From contig CAYOFI010000003.1 of assembly GCA_964403335.1 (NCBI GenBank), positions 62,001 to 126,000 on the forward strand: DNA of 64,000 nt, read 5' to 3'. The notes below the pieces were generated by a model. That model saw only the letters and a program-made list of their open reading frames with translations, was not told the origin of the DNA and ran no database searches. Positions 43,287 to 51,505 of this stretch are shown here, piece after piece; the first letter of the stretch is position 1; every line of letters begins with the position of its first letter. The DNA is from CAZYAK01 sp964403335 (lineage in GTDB: Bacteria; Patescibacteriota; Gracilibacteria; Peribacterales; Peribacteraceae). The translations under genes were made by a program, and so were the position numbers.

Positions 43287-43721
43287 ATGAAACCCGTCGC
43301 CAAGAACCGGCGCGCACGCTTTGATTTCGAGATTATCGATACTGTCGAAGCAGGCATCCAGCTGACCGGCCCGGAGGTGAAATCGTGCCGGGGCGGACAC
43401 ATCAGTTTGGCGGGCGCGTACGTGTCGTTCCATAACGATGTGCCGATGCTCAAGAATTCGAAGATCTCCAAATATGCGTTCGCGAATACGGAACACATCG
43501 AGATGCGCGACCGCCCGTTACTCCTCAATAAATCCGAGGCTGCAAAGCTCCAGCGCGCGGTGGAAGAAAAAGGCATCTCCCTTGTTCCGTTGGAAGTGCT
43601 CGCGGGCAAATACATCAAAGTTGTGTTAGGGCTGGGACGCGGTCAAAAGCGCTTGGATAAGCGGCAGAAGATCAAGGAAAGAGATATGGGACGGAGGGTG
43701 AGGGAGGGGAGGGAGATATAG
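43287..43721 (+). CDS. smpB: SsrA-binding protein SmpB
   Basis: A 144-residue partner of tmRNA in rescue of stalled ribosomes. Hallmarks are NRRARFDFEIIDTVEAGIQL, TGPEVKSCRGGHISLAGAYV, the RDRPLLLNKSEAAKLQRAVE region, the LVPLEVL strand and the basic tail (GQKRLDKRQKIKERDMGRRV). TATTCT (43274-43279) lies 7 bases before the ATG, so I take 43287 rather than the TTG at 43281. The ssrA gene is not seen in the window. Confidence 0.95.
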   Translation: MKPVAKNRRARFDFEIIDTVEAGIQLTGPEVKSCRGGHISLAGAYVSFHNDVPMLKNSKISKYAFANTEHIEMRDRPLLLNKSEAAKLQRAVEEKGISLVPLEVLAGKYIKVVLGLGRGQKRLDKRQKIKERDMGRRVREGREI

Positions 43722-43726
43722 GGGGA

Positions 43727-43806
43727 AGAAACCGATGAGTACAAAGAAACCGAAGAAACCGAGGAGAATTTTTCGTCGGTTTCTTCGGTTCCCTCGGTTT
43801 CTTCGC
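43727..43806. repeat. Period-9 GAAACCGAA hairpin between smpB and recR
   Basis: The left arm has units GAAACCGAT, GAGTACAAA, GAAACCGAA and GAAACCGAG; the right arm has TCGGTTTCT, TCGGTTCCC and TCGGTTTCT. The element ends exactly where the recR -10 (TATCCT, 43807-43812) begins. Confidence 0.85.
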
Positions 43807-43819
43807 TATCCTTTTTCCG

Positions 43820-44416
43820 ATGAATCTTCTCCCTCCCCAAATCCAGACCCTCATCGAGGAGTTCAGTAAGCTCCCCGGCATCGGTCCCAAATCCGCCGAA
43901 CGATTGACGTTCCATCTGTTGCGCAGCTCCAAAGCGTCGCCCGATACATTGGGGCAGGCGTTGATCGATCTCAAGCGCGAGCTCACGTATTGCCGTCAGT
44001 GTCAGATGGTCGCCACGCAGGAGCTCTGTCCCATCTGCCTGGACCCCGCGCGCGATGTCTGTACCGTCTTGGTGGTCGAGGATCCGCTGGAAGTCGTTGC
44101 GTTTGAAAAGACGTCCTACAAAGGTCTGTACCACGTGCTGCATGGTGTCCTCTCGCCCATCGATGGCATGGGACCGGAGCAGCTCAAGCTCCGCGAACTG
44201 CTTGATCGTGTGCGCGCAGGCGGCATCACGGAAGTCATCATCGCCACGAACCCGGACATTGAGGGCGAAGCCACGGCCAACTACATTCGCATGCAACTCA
44301 AAGATTCCGTCGGCGCCATCACGCGCCTGGCGCATGGATTGCCTATGGGCGCGGACATTGAATTCGCGGATCAGGTGACGCTGCGGGAGGCGTTGGCCGG
44401 GCGGCGGAGTTTATAA
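43820..44416 (+). CDS. recR: Recombination protein RecR
   Basis: A 198-residue ring-forming protein of the RecFOR pathway. The N-terminal helix-hairpin-helix has FSKLPGIGPKSAERLTFHLL, the zinc finger is CRQCQMVATQELCPICLD, and the Toprim domain has VLVVEDPLEVVAFEKTS and EVIIATNPDIEGEATANYI. The C-terminal Walker-B-like segment is ITRLAHGLPMGADIEFAD. Normal length. Leaderless: TATCCT lies 7 bases before the ATG. Confidence 0.96.
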   Translation: MNLLPPQIQTLIEEFSKLPGIGPKSAERLTFHLLRSSKASPDTLGQALIDLKRELTYCRQCQMVATQELCPICLDPARDVCTVLVVEDPLEVVAFEKTSYKGLYHVLHGVLSPIDGMGPEQLKLRELLDRVRAGGITEVIIATNPDIEGEATANYIRMQLKDSVGAITRLAHGLPMGADIEFADQVTLREALAGRRSL

Positions 44417-44446
44417 AATGACCCGCAACGTAGAACGTGGCGGGTC
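44415..44446 (-). terminator. Minus-strand terminator
   Basis: On the minus strand: GACCCGC, a 13-nt loop, GCGGGTC, then ATTTT. It ends the unit at 44471-44671, tail to tail with recR. Confidence 0.7.
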
Positions 44447-44470
44447 GGGTCTTCCGTGACCGATGGACGA

Positions 44471-44671
44471 TCAGGGGCCGTCGTAGCTCCGACCCCCGAA
44501 GGGGGTGAAGTGCTTCTGGATGTTCGCCGGAAGCGCTTCAGTCGGTTCGACGTAGCCGGTTCGTTCTTCGAACGGTCCGAAGAATTTGCTCTTCGGACGG
44601 TAGCATGCCACTGCGAAGAGCAGCAAAAACAGAAGAACCAGGCCGGGGACAATGAGCCACTCAAAATCCAT
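44471..44671 (-). CDS. Small membrane protein, 66 aa
   Basis: One hydrophobic helix at the N-terminus (FEWLIVPGLVLLFLLLFAVA) followed by a polar tail rich in Pro, Glu and Lys. Function unknown. A GGGAG lies 8 nt before the ATG, so this gene may use a Shine-Dalgarno sequence. A terminator follows. Confidence 0.6.
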   Translation of the reverse strand: MDFEWLIVPGLVLLFLLLFAVACYRPKSKFFGPFEERTGYVEPTEALPANIQKHFTPFGGRSYDGP

Positions 44672-44740
44672 CTGCTTTTCTCCCAGAAGACCAGTGCTCC
44701 ACCGTGGAGCGACGGGAGAGTATCGGAATTTTTCCGCACA

Positions 44741-44761
44741 AGAAAGCCCCCTTGCGGGGGC
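44741..44761 (-). terminator. Minus-strand terminator after the 67-aa gene
   Basis: On the minus strand: GCCCCCGCAAGGGGGC followed by TTTCT. Confidence 0.8.
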
Positions 44762-44766
44762 GGGTG

Positions 44767-44970
44767 TCAGTTCTCGTCGTGTATATCCGGATCAAGACGG
44801 ATGACGAGAACCAGACCGAGGACGCTTGCGGCGATACCTGCCACGAGCTGTCCCGTGAAAAACATTTGATGCGTACGATGGCCATCATCGATGATGCGCC
44901 ATCCGCACCAGATGCCCCAGGCAACAACGCCCAGGAACATCGCCCACAGAAGCACGTCGAGGCACTTCAT
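44767..44970 (-). CDS. Small two-helix membrane protein, 67 aa
   Basis: Two hydrophobic helices (CLDVLLWAMFLGVVAWGIWC and FTGQLVAGIAASVLGLVLVI) joined by a polar loop with His and Asp residues. Function unknown. The ATG at 44970 has GAGG 9 nt upstream; an in-frame TTG at 44985 is less likely. A TATAAC -10 lies about 40 nt upstream. The unit ends in a clear terminator. Confidence 0.65.
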   Translation of the reverse strand: MKCLDVLLWAMFLGVVAWGIWCGWRIIDDGHRTHQMFFTGQLVAGIAASVLGLVLVIRLDPDIHDEN

Positions 44971-45053
44971 GAGGGTTGTCCTCAAAGGAACGCAACGAAA
45001 GCACCGTGCTCTCGTTATAGATGAATTCTACAGCATTTTGGCTCACAAAAACG

Positions 45054-46592
45054 TCAATGCCGGAATGCCCGCACCCCCGTCGTCACCATCGCAATGCCCA
45101 ATTCGTCGGCTTTGGCGAAAACCTCGGCATCGCGGATGGAGCCGCCGGGTTGGATAATCGCGGCAATACCGTGTTTTCCGGCCTCTTCCACGGCGTCCGG
45201 GAAGGGGAAGAAGGCGTCACTGGCCAGGACGCAGCCTTTGGCTTTGTCACCCGCTCGCTTGAGCGCGATCCAGGTGGAGTCCACACGGCTGGTCTGTCCG
45301 CACCCGATGCCGATCGTCACGTGGTCTTTGACGAGGACGATGGCGTTGGATTTGGCGTACTTCACGGCCTTCCAGGCGAAGAGCAGATCCGTGATCTGTT
45401 CTTTCGTCGGCTTGTTCTTCGTCACCACGGTCAGGTCTTTTTCCGTGATGACGCGCATGTCCGGTGTCTGGACAAGCATGCCGCCGAGGACGGAGCGATA
45501 GGTAAGTTGATTGGTTTCTGATTTCTGGTTTCTGGTTTTTTGTTCGATAACTCGAACATTGGGTTTCTGCTTCAAAATTTCCAAAGCGCCTTTCTCATAC
45601 TCCGGCGCAACAACGACTTCGGTGAAGATTTTTTGGTCGAGAATTTTCTGCGCGATCGTTGCCGTGCATGGACGGTTGAGCGCGATGATCACACCGAAGG
45701 CCGAGAGGCGATCGGCATCGTAGGCGGCTTGGAATGCATCGTCGATCGTCGGTCGAGACGCGATACCCGACGGATTCGCGTGCTTCACAAAAACCGCTGT
45801 GGGATCAGTAAATTCGCAGACGGCTGACCAGGCGGCATCGGCATCGAGGATGTTCAGATAACTGAGGGCTTTGCCTTGATAAAGCTCGCCCCAACCCCCA
45901 TCCCCGGCCCTTCCCCCGCGGGGGGAAGAGAGAGAAAAGTAGAAGCCTTTTTGATGGGGATTTTCTCCGTATCGCAACTCTGTTCCGCCCGTCAGCATCA
46001 CGCCGGAATTTTTTCCGTCGGAGAGATACTCCGTGATCATCGCGTCATACTTCGCGGTGTGGAGGAAGACTTTTGCGGCGAGTTCGGAGCGAAGTTCGGG
46101 TGATGTGTCGCCGTCTTTCTCGATCACCGTCAGGACGCGGTCGTAATCTGCGGGGTCGCAGATGACCGTCACACGCTCGTGATTTTTTGCGGCGCTGCGC
46201 AGGAGCGTCGGTCCGCCGATGTCGATCTGCTCAATGATGTCTGCTTTCGATTTCGACGGATCGCTTTTGGTCTTCTCGAACGGATACAAATTCACGATCA
46301 CCAGGTCGATCGGATCGATCTTCAATTCTTTTGCCTGAGCGACATGTTCGGGCATCGAAGTGCGCATCAAAATGCCGCCCATCACCATCGGGTGCATGGT
46401 TTTGACCCGTCCGTCGAAGCACTCGGGAAATTTCGTCACGTCCTCGACGGGGGTGACGGGAATACCGGCTTCGGAGAGGGTTTTTTGCGTGCCTCCGGTG
46501 CTCAGGAGTTCGTATCCGAGGGATATAAGGCGTTTTGCGGCTTCTGGAAGCCAAGATTTATCGGAAACCGAGAGCAAAGCGCGTTTTCCCAT
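45054..46592 (-). CDS. purH: Bifunctional AICAR transformylase / IMP cyclohydrolase
   Basis: A 512-residue enzyme catalysing the last two steps of IMP synthesis. The N-terminal cyclohydrolase domain has LLSVSDKSWL, LLSTGGTQKTL and RVKTMHPMVMGGIL. The transformylase domain has LRYGENPHQK, FVKHANPSGIAS and SAFGVIIALNRP, and the C-terminus ends IAMVTTGVRAFRH. Two low-complexity stretches are repeat-derived: the loop after NPHQ contains Pro-Arg-Gly-Gly encoded by a GC-rich palindrome, and EQKTRNQKSETNQ is encoded by tandem TTTCTGG-type units. Both sit in variable loops, so the enzyme should be active. TACACT lies about 23 nt upstream. No other pur gene is in view. Confidence 0.94.
   Translation of the reverse strand: MGKRALLSVSDKSWLPEAAKRLISLGYELLSTGGTQKTLSEAGIPVTPVEDVTKFPECFDGRVKTMHPMVMGGILMRTSMPEHVAQAKELKIDPIDLVIVNLYPFEKTKSDPSKSKADIIEQIDIGGPTLLRSAAKNHERVTVICDPADYDRVLTVIEKDGDTSPELRSELAAKVFLHTAKYDAMITEYLSDGKNSGVMLTGGTELRYGENPHQKGFYFSLSSPRGGRAGDGGWGELYQGKALSYLNILDADAAWSAVCEFTDPTAVFVKHANPSGIASRPTIDDAFQAAYDADRLSAFGVIIALNRPCTATIAQKILDQKIFTEVVVAPEYEKGALEILKQKPNVRVIEQKTRNQKSETNQLTYRSVLGGMLVQTPDMRVITEKDLTVVTKNKPTKEQITDLLFAWKAVKYAKSNAIVLVKDHVTIGIGCGQTSRVDSTWIALKRAGDKAKGCVLASDAFFPFPDAVEEAGKHGIAAIIQPGGSIRDAEVFAKADELGIAMVTTGVRAFRH
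45880..45945. repeat. GC-rich palindrome inside purH
   Basis: CCCCATCCCCGGCCCTTCCC followed by CCGCGGGGGGAAG resembles the intergenic block at 34418-34450. It encodes part of the variable loop between the NPHQ motif and the GKALSY motif. Confidence 0.55.
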
Positions 46593-46632
46593 ACGGCAGG
46601 AGAGGGGCCTTCCGAGTGTACCGATTTTCTGC

Positions 46633-46638
46633 TACAAT
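46633..46638 (+). promoter_or_regulatory. -10 of the pilus operon
   Basis: TACAAT preceded by TGC (extended -10); start near 46645, leader about 22 nt. It is divergent from the purH -10 (46620-46615), 12 bp away. Confidence 0.55.
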
Positions 46639-46666
46639 ACTATGATTTCTTCACTTCATTTCTCCG

Positions 46667-47128
46667 ATGCCTAAAAAGACCTCCGACGACGCCGCCCCCA
46701 AGAAAGCAGCGGCTTCCGACGCGGCAGCACCGGCCCCCAAGGCGGACGCGGAAAAGGCCCCGAAAGGGAACGGAAAAAAGCTGCTGATCATCGAGGATGA
46801 AAAGCCGCTCGCGCACGCGTTGGAACTCAAAATGAAGCACGAGGGATACGCGGTGGAGACGGCGCTGAACGGCATGGACGGGCAGAAGTTGGCGGAGGCC
46901 GGCAAGTACGACATGATTTTGTTGGATTTGATCATGCCGGAGATCGACGGATTTACGCTGCTGAAAGCCATCCGCGACAAAGGCGTGAAAACGCCGGTGA
47001 TCATCCTCAGCAACCTGGGCCAAGACGAAGACCGCGCCAAAGCGCAGACGCTTGGCGTGACGGAATATTTCGTCAAAGCAAACACGCCCATTTCCGAAAT
47101 TATCGCCAAAGTAAAATCCGTACTCTGA
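46667..47128 (+). CDS. CheY-like response regulator receiver protein
   Basis: A 153-residue protein. The first 35 residues are an Ala/Lys/Pro-rich tail. A single receiver domain follows with the acidic pair in LLIIEDEKPLAHALELKMKH, the phosphorylation Asp in YDMILLDLIMPEIDGFTLLK, VIILSNLGQ and the conserved Lys in GVTEYFVKANTP. There is no output domain. It stands directly before pilB (28 nt), so it may control pilus dynamics like PilG/PilH; the histidine kinase at 56.2 kb is a candidate partner. Confidence 0.9.
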   Translation: MPKKTSDDAAPKKAAASDAAAPAPKADAEKAPKGNGKKLLIIEDEKPLAHALELKMKHEGYAVETALNGMDGQKLAEAGKYDMILLDLIMPEIDGFTLLKAIRDKGVKTPVIILSNLGQDEDRAKAQTLGVTEYFVKANTPISEIIAKVKSVL

Positions 47129-47156
47129 TCCACAGAGTCTTCACACACAAACATCC

Positions 47157-48983
47157 ATGCCCATCAAAGATGTCGATCTCGGCAAGATTCTCCTGGAGCA
47201 GAACTATCTGTCCGCGGAAGAATTGCAGAAGGCGGTGGACGAGGCCAAGCACCGCGATGCGCCGTTGAAATCGGTGCTCGTGGAGTGGGGGCTGATCACG
47301 CAGGATTTGCTCGAAAGCGCACTGGCGGAATACTACAAATTGCCCTTCTACGACACGAAAAGCGCATCGCCCGCGCCCGAACTGATCGGTGCCCTGCCCG
47401 AGGAAATTTCCCGCGCGTATGCGGCGGTCATCGTCAAGCGCGATGCCGCGGCCATCACGGTGGCCACGTCCGATCCGGGCAATCCGCTCTTGGAGGAAGC
47501 GATCCGCACGAACGTCGATCAAAAGATGGCGGTGTTCCCCACGCAGGAAGATGAAACGATGAAGAAGTCCGTGAACCGGAAAACGGCCGCCGCCGCTCCG
47601 CGCTTTTCCTTCGCGGGAAAAAAGAAAGAAGAAAAAATCAAAGCGTTCACGGGAACGATGTCGTTCGTGTACGCGCCGCGCGCCGTCATCGACGGATTTT
47701 TGGTGGGCTACCGCAAGCCGTTGGCGACGCGGTTCCAGGCCATCATCAACGAACAAAGGAAAGTCGCGCCGGAAATCATCACGGAAATTCTCAACGACGC
47801 CATCGAGCTGCGCGCATCCGACATCCATTTCGAGCCGCAGGAAAAAATCGTCATCGTGCGCTTCCGCGTCGACGGCGTCATGCATGAAGCCGGACGCATT
47901 CCGAAGGAGTACTACGAAGGCGTCATCAACCGCATCAAGATCGAAAGCAACATGCGCTTGGATGAACACTTCTGCGCGCAAGACGGCGCCATCCGGTACG
48001 AGACGAAAAACGGTTCCACCATGGACATCCGCGTCTCCATCGTGCCGATCGTGGACGGCGAAAAAATCGTTCTACGCTTGCTGTCCGAATACGTGCGCAC
48101 GCTCACGCTGCTCGACCTGGGATTTTCCGACGAGTACCGCAAAATCATCGAAGTCGCGGCCCACAAACCGTTCGGCATGATCCTCACGACGGGACCGACA
48201 GGTGCTGGAAAATCCACGACGCTGTACGCGCTCCTCAAAATGCGCAATCACCCGGACGTGAACATCTCCACGATTGAAGATCCGGTGGAATACAAAATCC
48301 CCGGCATCAACCACATCCAGGTGAATGCGGAAACCGAACTGACGTTCGCCAAGGGGCTCCGCGCCCTCGTCCGCCAAGACCCGAACATCATCTTGGTGGG
48401 AGAAATCCGCGACGGCGAAACGGCGAGCATCGCGGTGAACGCCGCGCTCACGGGACACTTGCTGTTCTCCACGCTGCACAGTAACGATGCGGCAACCGCA
48501 GTTCCTCGTCTCTTGGAAATGGGCGTGGAACCGTTCTTGCTTGCTTCCACGCTGGAAGTCGTCATCGGTCAGCGTCTCATCCGCCGCATCTGTCCGCAGT
48601 GCCGCTTCAGTTACTCGCTCACGCTGCCCGAGGCGCACAAATTGTTTCCGGGCGCGGACAAGTACTTCACGGCGAAAGAAGACGTGCTGCTCTACAAGGG
48701 AAAAGGATGCGAAGCCTGCGGCGGAACGGGATTCCGCGGACGTATCGGTATTTACGAATTGCTCGTCATCACTCCCGAAATCCAAGAGCTCATCACCAAG
48801 CGCGCGTCGGCTCTGCAGATCAACGAGCAGGGACGCAAGCAGGGATTGAAACTGCTGTTCGATGACGGGTTCGACAAGGTGAAAGCGGGCATGACGACGA
48901 TTCAAGAACTCCTGCGCGTCGCGGCGCCTCCGGAACTCCTCTTCGCTCATGTCCAAGCAAAACCCGACACCCCAAAGTCCTGA
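47157..48983 (+). CDS. pilB: Type IV pilus assembly ATPase PilB (GspE family)
   Basis: A 608-residue cytoplasmic hexameric ATPase driving pilus extension. An N-terminal GspE-N/MshEN-type domain (VDLGKILLEQNYLSAEELQK) is followed by the ATPase domain: ASDIHFEPQEK, Walker A GPTGAGKSTTLYALL near residue 346, the Asp box STIEDPVEY, Walker B DPNIILVGEIRDGETA and the His box HLLFSTLHSNDA. The tetracysteine zinc site is CPQC...CEACGGTGFRGR. Overlaps pilC by 35 nt. No pilT is present here. Confidence 0.95.
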   Translation: MPIKDVDLGKILLEQNYLSAEELQKAVDEAKHRDAPLKSVLVEWGLITQDLLESALAEYYKLPFYDTKSASPAPELIGALPEEISRAYAAVIVKRDAAAITVATSDPGNPLLEEAIRTNVDQKMAVFPTQEDETMKKSVNRKTAAAAPRFSFAGKKKEEKIKAFTGTMSFVYAPRAVIDGFLVGYRKPLATRFQAIINEQRKVAPEIITEILNDAIELRASDIHFEPQEKIVIVRFRVDGVMHEAGRIPKEYYEGVINRIKIESNMRLDEHFCAQDGAIRYETKNGSTMDIRVSIVPIVDGEKIVLRLLSEYVRTLTLLDLGFSDEYRKIIEVAAHKPFGMILTTGPTGAGKSTTLYALLKMRNHPDVNISTIEDPVEYKIPGINHIQVNAETELTFAKGLRALVRQDPNIILVGEIRDGETASIAVNAALTGHLLFSTLHSNDAATAVPRLLEMGVEPFLLASTLEVVIGQRLIRRICPQCRFSYSLTLPEAHKLFPGADKYFTAKEDVLLYKGKGCEACGGTGFRGRIGIYELLVITPEIQELITKRASALQINEQGRKQGLKLLFDDGFDKVKAGMTTIQELLRVAAPPELLFAHVQAKPDTPKS

Positions 48984-51327
48984 CGATCTCCCGCACGGGA
49001 GAGCCGCAGGTCCGGCCAAGAGAGCACGCGCGAAGGCGCAGGCGAGGGCGAAATCGAAGTCGCGCGCCAAGCGTTTCGGGTTGCTGCACTTCCTCACGAG
49101 CGCGCTGCCGTTTTTCAAGCACCGTCCCGCATCCGTGCATCGCGTACACAGCGTAGCCGCGCATCCCCATGCGCATCATACGCACCGTCGCCACGCGCGG
49201 TCCGTCCACCGTCATACGCGCGCCCGGCGCTTCCATGGCCATGTGCGCGGACATCGGGCACCCGCACGGCATCTTCCGCCGCTTCCGCGCCCGGAGATGG
49301 ACAGCGAGACCGATCATGAATTCGATCCCGCGTTCGATGATTTGGATGTCGGCGCAACAGACACTGAACCGTTTACGCCCAGTGGTGGGAAATTCGTGGA
49401 TAAAACTCCCGTGGTCGAGCCAGCAAATCTTGTCCCTGAGGATGATGTACACGATCGGATTTTCCAATCGGTGAAAGAGAAAGCAGCTCCGACAATCGCT
49501 CCTCCCGCGCTTCCGGTCATTGCCAAACCGCGCAAAGGTTTCTTCAGTGTCTTCACGGGAATGTTCGCGCGCCGCCCGACCGCCAAGAACATTGAGCCGG
49601 CTGTGGTCGCTCCTGCAGATGACCTGAGTGAGCACATCTTCAAGCCTATCGAAGAAAAACAATCGGCGTCTGTCGAACTGACGGATGAAGAAATGGCAGC
49701 CGCCGCAGCCGCCGCGGCCACGGGATCGCATGGCATCTTCCGTGCGGACGGCACGCGCGTTGCGTCCGCGACTGTCGCCGCGCCGCCTACGTCGGCGTTC
49801 ATGGAGCGCAAACAGCGCGTGAGTTTCTTTTCGACATTGAAAGGAATGTTCGCGCGCAAGCCGCAACCGCCCGTCGCGGAGAAGAAGCCGGAAGGGCCCA
49901 AAGAGAAAGTCGTTCTGACGGATCTGGACACGCTGTTCAGTGGCCAAAAGACCGATGCCGCGCCCGTGACGCAGACGAAAAAGGAAATGCAGCCGGCGTT
50001 GCCGACCGCGGAGCTGATGAGGGAAGACGCTGCTCCCGCCGACGGTCTTGCGCGGCGCGCGAATGCATCCGCTCCCGCGCAGTCAGACGGAAAACCTGCC
50101 GCACCGGAGGTGACGTTGCCGCCCTTGGACATCATGAAAAAGGACGTGAAGAAAGAGCCGGAAAAGCCGAAGCCGGAACCCAAAAAAGAAGTGTCCAAGC
50201 CCGCTCCGGACATCGTCTACAAGCCGCGCGCGGCGCACCACAACAGCGGCTTTGGGGAGCTTCTCGGCTCCATCAAATACATCGGGCTCGGCAAGGAGCG
50301 GTTCTCTTTCATTCAGAACCTGGCGACCATGTTGAACGCGGGATTGCCGCTCATCGACTCGCTGAAAACCCTGCAGGCCGAGACGCGCGTGCGTCCGATG
50401 AAAAAACTCATCGGGCAGATCGTCGAACTGGTGGAAAACGGCAGCGCCCTCTGGCGCGCCATGGAGGCGATGCACTTCTTCTCCCCGCACGCCATCGCGC
50501 TCGTGCGCATCGGTGAAGAGGCGGGAAACTTGGCGGAAAACATGGAGTACCTCGCTGCACAGCAGGAGAAAGACCAAGCCCTGAAAGCGAAGGTGACCAT
50601 GGCCATGATCTATCCGACCATCGTGCTGACGATCATGTTCATCATCATTATCGGACTCGGCATGTTCGTGCTGCCGAGTTTGATCAGCGTGCTGTTTTCG
50701 TTGAACGTGGAACTGCCGTTCACCACGCGCATGGTGATCGCCTTCACGAATTTCTTCACCACGTACGGCTACATCGCGGTGCCGGGGATGGTGGGCGGAT
50801 TCATCGTGGCGGGCATCCTGCTCAAATTCACGCCGCTGAAAGTCTTCGGTCAGTGGATGCTGTTCCAGATTCCCGGAATCGGACGATTGGTGCGGGAAGC
50901 AACCATCGCGCGCTTCGGCGTCATTTTGGGGGGTCTGTTGCAGGCGGGCGTGCCGCTGACGGACGCGTTGCACTCGCTCGCCGAAGTCACGCCGATCGTG
51001 TCGTATAAGAAACTGTATGAAAAAATCCTGGCGCGCATCGTGTTGGGAGATTCGTTCAGCAAGTGCTTCGCCAGCATCCGCAACAGCCCGAAATTGCTCC
51101 CGATTTCCGTCCAGCAGTTGGTCACCACCGGGGAAAAATCCGGCTCGCTCTCGGCCATCCTGCTGAAGGTCGCCGATATCTACGAGAAGAAAGCGAACAA
51201 CACCGCGGAAAAACTGCCGGTGATCCTGGAGCCGATGCTTCTGCTCTTCATCGGAGGACTCGTGGGCACGATCGCGTTCTCCATCATCGTGCCGATCTAC
51301 TCCATCGTCGGGAACGTCGGGCACTAA
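48949..51327 (+). CDS. pilC: Type IV pilus inner-membrane platform PilC with long N-terminal extension
   Basis: A 792-residue protein. The last ~360 residues form the normal PilC/GspF platform: FIQNLATMLNAGLPLIDSLK, LVRIGEEAGNLAENMEYLAA, three membrane helices and the second T2SSF copy with VILGGLLQAGVPLTDALHSL and LVTTGEKSGSLSAILLKVAD. The first ~430 residues are unusual: Lys/Arg/His-rich, then a disordered part with repeated motifs (FFSVFTGMFARRP and FFSTLKGMFARKP; DRIFQSVKEK and EHIFKPIEEK) and a Lys/Pro/Glu linker. Family members are about 400 aa, so this extension doubles the length. The ATG at 48949 overlaps pilB. Confidence 0.9.
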   Translation: MSKQNPTPQSPDDLPHGRAAGPAKRARAKAQARAKSKSRAKRFGLLHFLTSALPFFKHRPASVHRVHSVAAHPHAHHTHRRHARSVHRHTRARRFHGHVRGHRAPARHLPPLPRPEMDSETDHEFDPAFDDLDVGATDTEPFTPSGGKFVDKTPVVEPANLVPEDDVHDRIFQSVKEKAAPTIAPPALPVIAKPRKGFFSVFTGMFARRPTAKNIEPAVVAPADDLSEHIFKPIEEKQSASVELTDEEMAAAAAAAATGSHGIFRADGTRVASATVAAPPTSAFMERKQRVSFFSTLKGMFARKPQPPVAEKKPEGPKEKVVLTDLDTLFSGQKTDAAPVTQTKKEMQPALPTAELMREDAAPADGLARRANASAPAQSDGKPAAPEVTLPPLDIMKKDVKKEPEKPKPEPKKEVSKPAPDIVYKPRAAHHNSGFGELLGSIKYIGLGKERFSFIQNLATMLNAGLPLIDSLKTLQAETRVRPMKKLIGQIVELVENGSALWRAMEAMHFFSPHAIALVRIGEEAGNLAENMEYLAAQQEKDQALKAKVTMAMIYPTIVLTIMFIIIIGLGMFVLPSLISVLFSLNVELPFTTRMVIAFTNFFTTYGYIAVPGMVGGFIVAGILLKFTPLKVFGQWMLFQIPGIGRLVREATIARFGVILGGLLQAGVPLTDALHSLAEVTPIVSYKKLYEKILARIVLGDSFSKCFASIRNSPKLLPISVQQLVTTGEKSGSLSAILLKVADIYEKKANNTAEKLPVILEPMLLLFIGGLVGTIAFSIIVPIYSIVGNVGH

Positions 51328-51433
51328 AGAGATCAAGGGCGTCAAAGAGATCAAAGAGGTCAAGGAATTATGAAGCGCAAAGCGCTTCTGCCTCTTTGAC
51401 GCCCTTGATCTCCTTGATCTCTTTGATCTCCTT
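51327..51433. repeat. Period-9 GAGATCAAG hairpin after pilC
   Basis: Starts at the last base of the pilC stop. The left arm has GAGATCAAG, GGCGTCAAA, GAGATCAAA and GAGGTCAAG, the loop is GAAGCGCAAAGCGCTTC, and the right arm has the complementary units. Nearly the same units as 32193 and 52703. Confidence 0.85.
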
Positions 51434-51505
51434 TCCCATGACAATCTGTACTTCCACGCAAGTCATTTCAATCACACCTTTCTCCTCCAGTGCAACAATG
51501 GGGGA

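Noticed and set aside
44456..44869. 137-aa plus-strand frame
   Set aside because: The minus strand here has two small membrane proteins with terminators and SD-like sites; the plus frame has no recognisable feature.
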